The translations under genes were made by a program, and so were the position numbers. Shown piece after piece: positions 26,656 through 34,910 of a stretch of 64,000 bases of DNA. The notes under the pieces were generated by a model. That model worked only from the letters and a program-made list of their open reading frames with translations, was not told the origin of the DNA and made no database searches. Origin of the DNA: Nocardia iowensis. GTDB taxonomy: Bacteria; Actinomycetota; Actinomycetes; Mycobacteriales; Mycobacteriaceae. Location of the stretch: assembly GCF_019222765.1 (NCBI RefSeq), contig NZ_CP078145.1, positions 6,882,001 through 6,946,000 on the forward strand, written 5' to 3'. Numbering within the stretch: position 1 is the stretch's first letter; every line of letters begins with the position of its first letter.

Positions 26656-26736
26656 ATGTGTATGCTATCGATTCATCACGACCCCCACTACGTGGTGGGG
26701 GATGGGCGAGGGCGGTGTCTGTGTGGATGTAAATAG
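26656..26736 (+). CDS. Cys/His-rich leader ORF before atpI
   Basis: A 26-codon frame with ATG at 26656 and AGGGAGG five bases upstream, which is better than the atpI site itself. The peptide reads MCMLSIHHDPHYVV then [12 protein letters not shown]. It has four cysteines and four histidines in 26 residues, clustered as MCM, HHDPH and CLCGC. Its TAG stop overlaps the start region of atpI, so translation of the leader could open the hairpin at 26682-26701 and couple to atpI. Metal or cysteine sensing is conjecture. It might also be a small protein in its own right. Confidence 0.45.
   Translation: MCMLSIHHDPHYVVGDGRGRCLCGCK
26682..26701 (+). promoter_or_regulatory. Hairpin covering the atpI translation start region
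   Basis: A perfect seven-base inverted repeat, CCCCCAC-(6)-GTGGGGG, inside the leader ORF and just before both candidate atpI starts (26702 and 26723). It could mask atpI initiation unless ribosomes translate the leader. Confidence 0.45.
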
Positions 26737-27103
26737 GCTCCAGATACGGCGCGCGGCCATTGCCGCGATCGCTCTAGGTGTGCTGGCCTTGGCGATAACC
26801 GGCCTGATCGATCGGCTGCTGCTCGGCACGTTCATCTGCGCCGGACTCGCGGTCGGCTGGCTGAATGCCCAACTCACGTTGTGGGCCATCACCCGAATTG
26901 CCAGTTCCGAAGCACCGAGCAAGCAGCGTTTGATCGGCTCCTCCGCGCTGCGCCTGCTCGGCATAACCGCCGTCGCCATCCTGATCGCTTTCCTGGCCCG
27001 ACCCAATGGCGTCGGGATCTTCTTCGGCTTGGCCCTCTTTCAAGTCGCCCTGGTCTTCAACACCGTCCTGCCTGAATTGAAAGGGCTTCGCCAGACGCCA
27101 TGA
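26723..27103 (+). CDS. AtpI-like membrane protein
   Basis: This protein of about 126 residues has four hydrophobic segments and an ending ([12 protein letters not shown]) like the AtpI proteins at the head of actinobacterial atp operons, which help assemble the c ring. The GTG at 26723 is preferred because GAGGGCGG lies just upstream; an ATG at 26702 sits in the hairpin. The stop overlaps the atpB-like start by four bases. Synteny with atpB supports the call more than similarity does. Confidence 0.7.
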   Translation: MDVNRLQIRRAAIAAIALGVLALAITGLIDRLLLGTFICAGLAVGWLNAQLTLWAITRIASSEAPSKQRLIGSSALRLLGITAVAILIAFLARPNGVGIFFGLALFQVALVFNTVLPELKGLRQTP

Positions 27104-27897
27104 CGATCCCAGACATTTCTCTCGCCCAGTCGGTCACCGACCTCACGCTGCTCGCCCAGGAGACACCCGCCGAGGAACCGAAGATCAGGGTCGGCCACCA
27201 CGCGGTCGCCCACCTCTGGGGAATGGACTTCAACGTCGACACGATTGTCTCGACGTCGGTCGCCGCGGCGATCGTCCTCGGGCTGGCCTTCTACCTGCGA
27301 CTCAAGATCACCTCCGGGGTTCCGAACGGCGTGCAGCTGTTCTTCGAAGCCGTGACGGTCCAGATGCGCAATCAGGTGGAAAGCGCCATCGGCATGAAGG
27401 TCGCGCCGTTCGCACTGCCGCTCGCGGTCACCCTGTTCGTCTATATCCTGCTGTCGAATTGGCTGTCCGTACTGCCGGTACAAGTCGGTGACGGTGAGTT
27501 GCTCGCGCCGCCCGCCGCGGACGTCAACTTCGTCTACGCACTCGCGCTGTTCGTGTTCATCACCTACCAGGCCGCTGGTATCTCGCGGCGCGGCCCGTTC
27601 GGGCATGTGAAGCAGATGCTGAAGGGACACACGGGCTGGGGACCGATGGTGTTCATCAACATCATCGAAGAGGTCGCCAAGCCGCTTTCACTGTCCCTGC
27701 GATTGTTCGGAAACATGTTCGCCGGCGGCGTGATGCTCTCGGTGATCACGCTGTTCCCCTTCTGGATCAGCTGGGGCCCCAATGCCGTCTGGAAGCTGTT
27801 CGACTTGTTCGTCGGCGCCATTCAGGCATTCATCTTCTCGCTGCTTACAGTCCTGTACTTCAGTCAGTCGATGTCGCTGGAGCACGAAAAACACTGA
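27100..27897 (+). CDS. atpB: ATP synthase F0 subunit a
   Basis: This 265-residue membrane protein is close to mycobacterial AtpB. It has the N-terminal [18 protein letters not shown], the essential arginine in [15 protein letters not shown], and a C-terminal helix [15 protein letters not shown]. Subunit a forms the proton half-channels beside the c ring. It overlaps atpI by four bases. It belongs to an operon with no F1 genes; a complete atp operon is presumed elsewhere in the genome. Confidence 0.95.
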   Translation: MTIPDISLAQSVTDLTLLAQETPAEEPKIRVGHHAVAHLWGMDFNVDTIVSTSVAAAIVLGLAFYLRLKITSGVPNGVQLFFEAVTVQMRNQVESAIGMKVAPFALPLAVTLFVYILLSNWLSVLPVQVGDGELLAPPAADVNFVYALALFVFITYQAAGISRRGPFGHVKQMLKGHTGWGPMVFINIIEEVAKPLSLSLRLFGNMFAGGVMLSVITLFPFWISWGPNAVWKLFDLFVGAIQAFIFSLLTVLYFSQSMSLEHEKH

Positions 27898-27940
27898 TCG
27901 GCGAGCGCCGATCGAGCCCACATCCGAGAATAGGAAGTAG

Positions 27941-28201
<261 letters not shown>

Positions 28202-28208
28202 TCCGGGT

Positions 28209-28718
28209 ATGTCTCCGAGAACGGATGTAGTTGCCGAGGGGAACTTCCTCATCCCCAACGGCACCTTCTTCGTCGAGCTGCTGATCTTCCTGATCGTGCT
28301 CGGAGTCATGTGGTTCTTCGTCGTTCCGCCGATCCGCAAGGTTTTGGCGGAACGCGAAGCCCGTGCCGACGAGACGATGGTGAAGACCAAAGAGGCGCGG
28401 CAATTGTTCGCCGAGGCCGAAGCCAAGCATAAAGCGGCATTGGAGAAGGTGCGGTCGGAGGCGGCCGCGATCCGCAGTAAGGCGCGAGCCGAGGGACGGG
28501 AAATTCTCGACCAGATGCGCGGCGAGGCACAGCAGGAAGCCAATGCCATCGTCGCGGAGGCCGAGGCCCAATTGCGCGCACAGGCGGATCAGGTCGCGGC
28601 GGAATTGCGCGAGACAGTCGAGCCGCTCGCCAAGTCGCTGGCCAACCGTGTGGTCGGCGTCGACGATCGACGAGCCGGAACAAGCCGAGGCCAGCAGACA
28701 GGACGGGCGTCGTCATGA
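28209..28718 (+). CDS. atpF: ATP synthase F0 subunit b
   Basis: This 169-residue protein has one N-terminal membrane helix (NGTFFVELLIFLIVLGVMWFFVVPPIRKVL) and a long charged coiled coil rich in Glu, Ala and Arg, the stator b form. The NFLIPNGTFFV motif matches mycobacterial AtpF. It starts seven bases after atpE and overlaps the next gene by four bases. The end (DRRAGTSRGQQTGRASS) diverges from typical AtpF. Confidence 0.9.
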   Translation: MSPRTDVVAEGNFLIPNGTFFVELLIFLIVLGVMWFFVVPPIRKVLAEREARADETMVKTKEARQLFAEAEAKHKAALEKVRSEAAAIRSKARAEGREILDQMRGEAQQEANAIVAEAEAQLRAQADQVAAELRETVEPLAKSLANRVVGVDDRRAGTSRGQQTGRASS

Positions 28719-29290
28719 CTCCTAACACCGACATCCTTGCCGAAGGCCTTTACGACATCCATTTCGAGTGGCCGGTGTTCATCAGCCAGCTGTTCGGCTT
28801 CGTGGTCATCATCTGGGTCATCGTCAAATGGGTTGTGCCGCCGGTCAAAAGGATGATGGCCAAGGCGCAGGGCGAAATCCAGAAGCAGATCGAGGAGAAC
28901 GAACAGGCGGCGGCCCGGCTGAACAAGGCCAAGGAGGTGTACGACCACGGCATGGCGGAGGCGAAAGCCGAACTCGCCCAGCTCATCGAAGACGCGCACG
29001 CCGATGCCGAGCAGATCGTCGTCAAGATGCGGGAAACCGCGGCAGCCGAGGTCGAACGGGTGCGCAAGCAAGGCCGCGACCAGATCGAGCTGATGCGCAG
29101 GCAGCTGATCCGCGACCTCAAGACCGACTTCGCCGCCTCGGTGATGACGCACACCGCCGACACCGTGCGCGACCAGGTGCACTCGCCACAGATCAAGTCG
29201 GACGCCGTAGAGAAGTTCCTCGAGGAGCTCGAGGCGATGGCGAACACCGGGCCTGCTATCCGGGCCCGAACCCAATCTCAGTGGAACTGA
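28715..29290 (+). CDS. b'-type subunit, AtpH without its delta domain
   Basis: This 191-residue protein has one N-terminal membrane helix (FISQLFGFVVIIWVIVKWVVPPVKRMM) and a long coiled coil. It ends in SDAVEKFLEELEAMANTGPA, which lines up with VDRFLDQLDAM in mycobacterial AtpH. Mycobacterial AtpH is a b-delta fusion of about 445 residues; here the frame stops right after the b-like part, so the F1-binding delta domain is missing. The stop is a clean TGA and no delta remnant follows. The next gene is a haemoglobin, so the F1 genes atpA, G, D and C are absent. Confidence 0.85.
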   Translation: MTPNTDILAEGLYDIHFEWPVFISQLFGFVVIIWVIVKWVVPPVKRMMAKAQGEIQKQIEENEQAAARLNKAKEVYDHGMAEAKAELAQLIEDAHADAEQIVVKMRETAAAEVERVRKQGRDQIELMRRQLIRDLKTDFAASVMTHTADTVRDQVHSPQIKSDAVEKFLEELEAMANTGPAIRARTQSQWN

Positions 29291-29385
29291 GCAGCATTCG
29301 CATCAAGATCGACTCTGGGCGGCGGTGCCCGTTAAGCTGACGTTCGCCAGCGGATGGCAACGGAAGTTCTGGATCGGAGTCGGCG

Positions 29386-29886
29386 ATGACGGAGGCAACC
29401 AGCGGAGCAGAGGCGACCGTCGACGCGGTGCCGAGCCTGTACGAATGGGCCGGCGGCACCGCGGCTTTCGAGGCGCTGACCGAAGTGTTCTATCGCGAAG
29501 TCCTGCGGGACGATCTGGTCGGTCCGCTGTTCCGTGGCATGGATCCGGGTCACCCGAAGTACGTCGCGATGTGGCTGGCCGAGGTTTTCGGCGGGCCCGA
29601 CAGCTACAGCACACAACGCGGCGGTTACTCGCACATGGTCCGCCAGCATCTCGGCAAGGCGATCACCGAGCCGCAACGCCGCCGGTGGGTGAACCTGCTG
29701 ATGGATGCCGCCGACGAGGTCGGGTTGCCCGACGACCCGGAATTCCGCGCCGCCTTCGCCTCCTACATCGAGTGGGGCACCCGGCTGGCCCACGCGAATT
29801 CACAGCCCGGCGCCGAACCCCCGCTGAAAGCGCCTATGCCGCACTGGGGTTGGGGCGTCGCACCGCCCTACCGCCCGTCGAAGTAG
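29386..29886 (+). CDS. Truncated haemoglobin, group II type
   Basis: This 166-residue protein has a globin core of group II (GlbO-like). Marks are LYEWAGGTAAFEALTEVFY, the proximal-histidine region SHMVRQHLGKAITEPQRRRW and the tryptophan at RRRWVNLLMDA (G8 type). A Pro-rich C-terminal extension follows. Such globins bind oxygen and may detoxify NO or peroxide. It lies 95 bases after the F0 operon on the same strand. It overlaps the convergent beta-lactamase-fold gene by 19 bases. Confidence 0.9.
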   Translation: MTEATSGAEATVDAVPSLYEWAGGTAAFEALTEVFYREVLRDDLVGPLFRGMDPGHPKYVAMWLAEVFGGPDSYSTQRGGYSHMVRQHLGKAITEPQRRRWVNLLMDAADEVGLPDDPEFRAAFASYIEWGTRLAHANSQPGAEPPLKAPMPHWGWGVAPPYRPSK

Positions 29887-30758
29887 TCCTTGAACAGGAT
29901 CTCGCTGACCTTGGTGACGGTCTCCCTGCCGACCTCGTAGCCGTCCTCGACCCGCTGGGTGTTGTTCATGATGGCGACGGTGAATTGCTCACGGGGGCCG
30001 ACGAACCCCACGGAGTTCACGAGCCAGGATCCATCGTCGTTGTCGTTGGACCAGCCGTTCTTGTTGCCCGGGGTCGCTTGCGCGCCCGCACCCCAGACAC
30101 CCCATCGCTGGTTGGTTTCGAACGAATCCCCACCGTCGACCGAGCGCAGCTCGCCGACGAGGTAGTTTCGGTGCCGTGCGGGCAACTCCTCGAGTACGAA
30201 GTGCATCAGTTGCTCTAGATCGTTCGCTGTCGCCAAGATCCAACCCCAGGAATCCGGATGCTGGTCGGCGAATCTGAGATCTGTCATGCCGAATAGTCGG
30301 AATCGGGGCGCGAAGGTCTGCTCACCGCCGTAGCGGTCCCACAGGGTCGTCGCCGCGTCGTTGTCGCTGGAATGCAGCATCCGGTGCATCAGCTCGCGAT
30401 CCTCTGCGGTCAGTGCGATCGCGCCCGAGTCGTCGCGCAGCAGCAGGTCGACCGCCATCGCCAGCTTCGGGGTGGAACATGCCCAGATCGGCGTCGCCGC
30501 ATCGGGATTGCGCCACGCCGCACCCGTCCGGCGGTCGCGCACCACGATTCCGGTGAACCCGGGGCGACTCTTCGCGTACGCCTCGGCCTGGGCGATGCGG
30601 GCGGTGAATGCGGGATCGAAGCCGCCTGCCGAGCCGATATCCGGTGCGGCGGCGCCCGCGTCCTCCGTGCCGTGCGCGTCGTACAGCAGGGCGGCGGCGA
30701 CCACCGAAGCAGCGATCAGCACCCCGGACAGCACCACGGGGAACCTCGACTTGCGCAT
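29868..30758 (-). CDS. Beta-lactamase-fold serine hydrolase, exported
   Basis: This protein of about 296 residues has an N-terminal hydrophobic anchor or signal (VVLSGVLIAASVVAAALLYDA) and a class A-like penicillin-recognising domain. It has CSTPKLAMAV (SxxK with catalytic serine) and SSDNDAA (SDN loop). The third box reads NKNGW, so KNG replaces KTG/KSG. I see no clear ExxLN omega-loop glutamate, so true beta-lactamase activity is doubtful. The ATG at 30758 is chosen because it begins the export signal. It may be a penicillin-binding or peptidase-like protein. Confidence 0.78.
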   Translation of the reverse strand: MRKSRFPVVLSGVLIAASVVAAALLYDAHGTEDAGAAAPDIGSAGGFDPAFTARIAQAEAYAKSRPGFTGIVVRDRRTGAAWRNPDAATPIWACSTPKLAMAVDLLLRDDSGAIALTAEDRELMHRMLHSSDNDAATTLWDRYGGEQTFAPRFRLFGMTDLRFADQHPDSWGWILATANDLEQLMHFVLEELPARHRNYLVGELRSVDGGDSFETNQRWGVWGAGAQATPGNKNGWSNDNDDGSWLVNSVGFVGPREQFTVAIMNNTQRVEDGYEVGRETVTKVSEILFKDYFDGR

Positions 30759-31106
30759 GAACGTCCATTCCTCGGGCGGCGTTGTCGCTGACTGGTTGAG
30801 GCAGGTCACCGGTACTGCGCGGCGATCAGCATCTTCCTCAGGCGTGGTCACCTGATCAACACGACACTCGGCAATGGCGACAATTCGCGTTCCTGCGTCG
30901 GTGCCCCCGACGGTGGGGGCACTATTTTTGCTGTGCTCGATTGCTCGTGAAACTAAGTAACAAGCCGGGCAATTCAGCCGATTCCCGTGTGTCTACGCAC
31001 GGACGCGGAGCGGAGGACCGCGTTCGTGCTTCGGGAAACCGGAGCAGTTGCCAGGACACCGCAGTTCAGAACAACTACATACCCACCACACCGATCCGGG
31101 GGTTCC
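30759..31106. other. Divergent promoter region with internal terminator-like hairpin
   Basis: About 350 bases between the beta-lactamase-fold gene and the LppP/LprE gene. Apart from the hairpin and T-run at 30901-30928 described separately, I see no gene or clear promoter elements. Confidence 0.4.
30901..30928 (+). terminator. Intrinsic terminator with T run
   Basis: GTGCCCCC-(6)-GGGGGCAC followed by TATTTTT on the plus strand. It lies between divergent genes, with no plus-strand gene before it. It could end a short RNA made from 30760-30900 or act as an attenuator 180 bases before the LppP/LprE gene. Confidence 0.6.
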
Positions 31107-31832
31107 ATGAACGTCAAGTCATCAGCTTTTGTCGCGCTGGCCGCGAGCGTCGTCTTCGGCGCCACCGCCTGCGACTCGAGCTCGACACCGCAAGCCACCA
31201 GAACGCCGATCCCGTCGGCGGTTCCCACCTCCCCCAGCGCGATCACCAACGCCCCCGCGCCCGCCCAGCCGGGCGACGCCGGTCAGCCCGCGAATCCGCC
31301 TACCGCGCAACCGAACCCACCGGAGTTCACCAACGCACCACCGCCCGCGAGCGTGCCGGTCGACCAGAAGGAACCCGCGCCCGCCCCGCCACCGGCCGCC
31401 GGCCAAGGCCCGTACGGCAGCGGACACGGCTTGTGCTTCGACCTGAATTCCGAACTCGCCCGCTCCGCGGTAGCCCGATTGGCACCGAACAAAGAGGGCT
31501 ACCCGTGGGTCATCGAGGAGGCCAGCACCGACCCGATCAGCGCCGGGTGTGACGGCGTCTTGTCGTGGATGTTGGTGGACTGGAAGGGCAGCCACCCCGC
31601 CTACCACGTCCTGTTCTTCACCAACGGCACCTACCTGGGCACCGCAACCTCCAAGCCCTACGGCTACACCACGGTGCACGACCAGAGCACCAAGAACCGG
31701 GTCGCACTCGAGTACCGCTGGGTCACCCCCCAAGACGCACTCTGCTGCCCCTCAGGCGGCCCGAACTGGGTCACCTTCACCCTCAACGGCACCACCGTCC
31801 AAGCCGAAGGCCAATTCCCCCCGGACAACTGA
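31107..31832 (+). CDS. LppP/LprE family lipoprotein
   Basis: This 241-residue protein has a lipoprotein signal peptide with lipobox GATAC. A Pro/Ala/Thr-rich linker of about 75 residues follows, then a C-terminal domain with SWMLVDWKGSHPAYHVLFF and NGTYLGTATSKPYGYTTV. That domain matches the mycobacterial LppP/LprE lipoprotein family. Six cysteines in all suggest disulfides in the outer domain. The ATG at 31107 follows GGGGG; earlier starts would hide the signal peptide. The role in the envelope is unknown. Confidence 0.85.
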   Translation: MNVKSSAFVALAASVVFGATACDSSSTPQATRTPIPSAVPTSPSAITNAPAPAQPGDAGQPANPPTAQPNPPEFTNAPPPASVPVDQKEPAPAPPPAAGQGPYGSGHGLCFDLNSELARSAVARLAPNKEGYPWVIEEASTDPISAGCDGVLSWMLVDWKGSHPAYHVLFFTNGTYLGTATSKPYGYTTVHDQSTKNRVALEYRWVTPQDALCCPSGGPNWVTFTLNGTTVQAEGQFPPDN

Positions 31833-31846
31833 CCCAACCCAGCAAC

Positions 31847-31910
31847 CATGCCCAACGGGACATGATGGCGGCACCGCGCGAGCGGACCCGCCACCATGTC
31901 CCCTTGATCA
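31847..31910. repeat. Palindromic intergenic repeat, copy 1
   Basis: The left arm is CCAACGGGACATGATGGCGG, the right arm near-complement CCGCCACCATGTCCCCTTGA, with a CGCGAGCGG centre. It is closely related to copies at 31940-32004 and 37354-37420, which makes this a dispersed repeat (REP or MITE-like). Confidence 0.7.
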
Positions 31911-31939
31911 CGAACGGGGCGGCTCACCCGTGCGCCAAC

Positions 31940-32004
31940 CATGATCAACGGGACGTGACGGTGGCATCGTGCGAGTAGGTCCACCACCAGGTCCCGTTCG
32001 ATCG
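31940..32004. repeat. Palindromic intergenic repeat, copy 2
   Basis: It has ATGATCAACGGGACGTGACG at the left end and CCACCAGGTCCCGTTCGATC at the right. It lies 29 bases after copy 1 and is more diverged between its arms. Confidence 0.68.
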
Positions 32005-32111
32005 TGAAATGGGGCGCTGTCGGCTTCGCTGCACCGGTTCTCGGGATCTGCGCCCATAGTGGGCGCCCAGAATGGGTGCGGATCCCGAGAAGGGATGCGG
32101 TAGTCCGAGGC

Positions 32112-32201
32112 TGCGCGGTGCGCGAAGTGTGCGCGGTGCGCGAAGTGTGCGCGGTGCGCGAAGTGTGCGCGGTGCGCGAAGTGTGCGCGGTGCGCGAAGT
32201 G
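32112..32201. repeat. 18-base tandem repeat, five copies
   Basis: Five exact copies of TGCGCGGTGCGCGAAGTG in a row, followed by a decayed sixth. The 18-base unit keeps all frames open, so it creates spurious frames on both strands. Copy number is likely to vary between strains. Confidence 0.85.
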
Positions 32202-32268
32202 TGTGCGGTGCGGCGGGTCAGTGCGCGGCGCGGCGGTGCGGCGGTGCGGCGGCCTATGTGCGGTGGGG

Positions 32269-32910
32269 TTAGTGGCGGAGGATGGCGGTTAGGGCTTTGG
32301 GGGCGGCTAGCCATTCTCGGAGGTTGTTGCGTATGAGGGTTGTTCGGCGGCAGTCGCAGTAGGCGGTTACTCCATCGGCGTCTATTCCTTCGGCGCGGCA
32401 TAGAGCTACGGCTCGGGGGACGTGTTGGTATTGGGTGACGATGATTGCGCGGTTGATGCCGAACAAGCGGTTGGCGCGTTCGCAGGTTGCGCGAGTGGAT
32501 AGGCCCTCGCCGTCGGATCGGACGCGGGCTGCGTCGATGCCGTGGGCGGCGAGATAGTTCGACATCGAGGCGATTTCGTCGCCTGAGGTGCCCGCCGCGT
32601 TGCCGGAGACCAGGATCTCGCTGGCTTTTCCTGATCGCACCAGTTCTATCGCGACATCCAGTCGGCCACGTAGGTACGCCATGGGTGTGCCGTCCGGTGC
32701 GACCATTGCCCCTGGCACGATCACCACCGGAACCGTCGGCGCGGTGTCGGGACCGAATCGGTGCCCGGACGACAGCATCCACAGCCGGATATTGGCCCCG
32801 ACCACGACCAGCGCCAGCCCGGTGACCACGGCAATACTCACGCCGAGCAGCCGACGCGGCCAGCGTCGCTGCCCCACCCTCGCGGGCGCTTGCACCCGAT
32901 CGTCTGCCAA
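32269..32910 (-). CDS. YdcF/SanA-like (DUF218) membrane protein
   Basis: This protein of about 213 residues has one N-terminal membrane helix (LLGVSIAVVTGLALVVVGANI) and a DUF218 domain: VVIVPGAMVAPDGTPMAYLRGRLDVAIEL, ILVSGNAAG, DGEGLSTRATCERAN and AIIVTQYQHVPRA. SanA/YdcF proteins act in envelope integrity or bind nucleotides; the exact reaction is unknown. A TTG start at 32910 is chosen because GGAGGA lies upstream. The longer frame (to 33024) would have its site too close. Confidence 0.83.
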   Translation of the reverse strand: MADDRVQAPARVGQRRWPRRLLGVSIAVVTGLALVVVGANIRLWMLSSGHRFGPDTAPTVPVVIVPGAMVAPDGTPMAYLRGRLDVAIELVRSGKASEILVSGNAAGTSGDEIASMSNYLAAHGIDAARVRSDGEGLSTRATCERANRLFGINRAIIVTQYQHVPRAVALCRAEGIDADGVTAYCDCRRTTLIRNNLREWLAAPKALTAILRH

Positions 32911-33149
32911 GGCAACTCCTCCAGTCGGTCTCGAATTCACCTGCCCGACTATCGGCGTCGCGGCACCCGTGTCGTCAGCCGCGACAATCGTAGGCGACCG
33001 GCTGAACCGATTCCGACGACACACTCCTCACCACGCCTGCGGGACTCCGACCAAACGCCACCGGTCACCACAGCTGCCGCACCGTCCAAGGACCATCGCG
33101 CCCACTCGCGAACCGTCAACTGCCTCGTAGTCGAAAACCTTTGTGCCAC

Positions 33150-33416
33150 TGCCTCTTCGGGCGATTGACGCCGAGACCGGGTGATCGCGACTCCGGCCAG
33201 GCACATCAAACCACCACCACCGTCAGCAGGCTCGGCACTTCCCGAAGCGCGATCCACGACATCAGCATCACGAAAGCGAGTACCGCGTAAACCGTGACAC
33301 CCATCCGGCCCGCGATAGTTCGGCCGAGCGCGTATGCCCATGGTGAATGCCAAAGCGGACGGGAAGATACCCAAATTCAGCATGCTCAATGTCGCGGACA
33401 CCGGCGCGGCGGCCAC
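33150..33416 (-). pseudogene. Remnant of an EamA-family transporter gene
   Basis: Three frames together give the C-terminal part of an EamA/DMT permease. They are SMLNLGIFPSALAFT, then after a shift near 33340 WAYALGRTIAGRMGVTVYAV and LAFVMLMSWIALREVPSLLT, then after another shift near 33215 GGGLMCLAGVAITRSRRQ. Intact relatives have LxLGVFPTALAFTLWAYAL...GRMG...LGEVP in one frame. Only about the last 90 residues remain. The N-terminal part is missing, cut off by the ArsR-type regulator gene. This is a decayed gene. Confidence 0.7.
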
Positions 33417-33480
33417 CTCGAACCGTAAATCGCCGACGGCGCGAACTTCCGCGGCTTTGGACGCCGCGCTGGTGAACGAG

Positions 33481-34503
33481 TCAGGCGATGCGGGCGCTAC
33501 TACCCAGGTTGCCGTCCAGCAGGGCCGCGCCGAGGGTAGTGACCTCGTGGCGCATGGCGTTGCGGTGCCGCCAACTGTCGACGAGCCCGGCCTCGCGCAG
33601 GATCGACGCGTGCTCGCTCGCCGTCGCGGGGGAAACCCCTAGTTGCCGAGCCAGTTCAGTGGTGCTGCAGCCTTCCGAGATCACCTGCAGGGCCGCCGCT
33701 CGGGTCCGGCCGAGCAAGGCCGTCAACGCCTCGTTGGTCTCGCGCGGTCCCCAGACGGCCGCGAAGTCGGCGATGTCGCGCAGCACCGGGACGATCACCG
33801 TCATCGGCGCGTCCTGGTCCACCACGGAATGCAGCGTGATCGGTTCGGGCCAGGCGAACAGGGACGGAATGATAACCAACCCGCGTCCGTCGAGATGCTC
33901 GTCGTGGCAGTTGGTCTGGCGGTGTACTTCGAGCACCGGCGCACGCCAGCGCACATAGGGGTGCAGTCCGGCAAACAGCCGTTCGACGCCTTCGGTGGCG
34001 ATTGTGCGTGCCATCCGTTCGGCGGCCACTTCGAGATAGGACTGGATATGCGCCCAGCGACCGGCGAACGCCACCGAGTGGAACGACTCCGCGGCCGCCG
34101 CGACGGTGCGGCGCGCCGTGCCGTCCCGATCGGACAGTTCCGCCGTCCACGCGGGCAGCGGCCGCTGCCCTTTTCCGGCCCGGCGGCGAATCACGCACTC
34201 CACCTCGAGCCGCAACTCGTCGCGGGAAGCCAGATGCAACGCCTCGATACCCGCGGCCATGGTTCGGGCGCCGCGGGTGGCGGTGATCAGATCGAGGAAC
34301 GAATCGTCGGCGGGAAGAATATCGGCGAGCACACCGAAGTCGGCGGGCATCGCGCGGCGTACCTGACTGCGCCAGCCCGCGAACCCGGCAGCGTTCCTGC
34401 GCTGCATGACCCGGGTGGCCAACATGGTTTCGCCGATGGCGCCGAGCGGTGCCCCGACGCGGATGCGCATCAAATCGTCAGGCGTGCAAAAGATCCGCTT
34501 CAT
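33481..34503 (-). CDS. ArsR-like winged-helix regulator with N-terminal sensor region
   Basis: This 340-residue protein has a C-terminal winged helix like ArsR/SmtB proteins (ALQVISEGCSTTELARQLGVSPATASEHASILREAGLV). A long N-terminal region of about 240 residues is typical of actinobacterial DUF5937-type regulators. The conserved start MKRIFCTPDDLMRIRV is seen. No metal-binding ELCVCDL motif is present. The target may once have been the broken EamA gene that follows. Confidence 0.82.
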   Translation of the reverse strand: MKRIFCTPDDLMRIRVGAPLGAIGETMLATRVMQRRNAAGFAGWRSQVRRAMPADFGVLADILPADDSFLDLITATRGARTMAAGIEALHLASRDELRLEVECVIRRRAGKGQRPLPAWTAELSDRDGTARRTVAAAAESFHSVAFAGRWAHIQSYLEVAAERMARTIATEGVERLFAGLHPYVRWRAPVLEVHRQTNCHDEHLDGRGLVIIPSLFAWPEPITLHSVVDQDAPMTVIVPVLRDIADFAAVWGPRETNEALTALLGRTRAAALQVISEGCSTTELARQLGVSPATASEHASILREAGLVDSWRHRNAMRHEVTTLGAALLDGNLGSSARIA

Positions 34504-34552
34504 GTACTGCCCCGCATCGTTCCGACTCGATACCGCGTCACGGTACCCGCGC

Positions 34553-34780
34553 TCACCGAGAACCTCGCCACCGCACAGCGCTGAGCGGATCCAGCCGCTC
34601 CAACATATCGTCGGCGTTCGGGCGGATCAGCGACTCCTGCGCTACCCACTCGACCCGCCGCGGCCACTTCCGGTGCAACCGCTGCCTGCCCCGCTTCCAT
34701 TCCGCCACCACACTGTCGGCCATGCGTGCCACCGCGGTCACGACGCCGCCTTCGCCCGGCACCGCTATGTCCTTCACCAT
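34553..34780 (-). CDS. Hypothetical 75-residue protein
   Basis: A short, Arg- and Trp-containing protein (MVKDIAVPGEGGVVTAV at the start). The ATG at 34780 has GAGGAG seven bases upstream, which makes it likely to be translated. No domain or membrane segment is recognised. It lies 49 bases upstream of the ArsR-type gene on the same strand and could be co-transcribed. Confidence 0.5.
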   Translation of the reverse strand: MVKDIAVPGEGGVVTAVARMADSVVAEWKRGRQRLHRKWPRRVEWVAQESLIRPNADDMLERLDPLSAVRWRGSR

Positions 34781-34910
34781 CGCTGAACTCCTCATCGTCA
34801 CTGCTCAGCAGCCTAAGAAGGAGCGGGTCGCGGGCGCACCATGATTCGGTTCAGGCCGAAACACCAAGTCGCTACCGTTCTCGGCGGGTGGGGCGGGCCA
34901 TAGTGGTCAT

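Larger units (their letters stand above)
31833..32268. other. Repeat-filled intergenic region
   Basis: About 435 bases between the LppP/LprE gene and the convergent YdcF-like gene. It contains two copies of a palindromic intergenic repeat and an 18-base tandem repeat, listed separately. Long open frames here on both strands are products of the repeats. Confidence 0.6.

Noticed and set aside
32004..32336. 110-codon plus-strand frame with CAVREV repeats
   Set aside because: Same tandem repeat read on the other strand; no ribosome-binding site and it overlaps the YdcF-like gene end.
31664..32782. 372-codon minus-strand frame with RTAHTS repeats
   Set aside because: It covers the 18-base tandem repeats and runs through parts of the LppP/LprE and YdcF-like genes. 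It has no family features, and its repeats come from a unit divisible by three.
33334..33642. 102-codon plus-strand frame
   Set aside because: It is the complement of the EamA remnant and the ArsR-type gene end.
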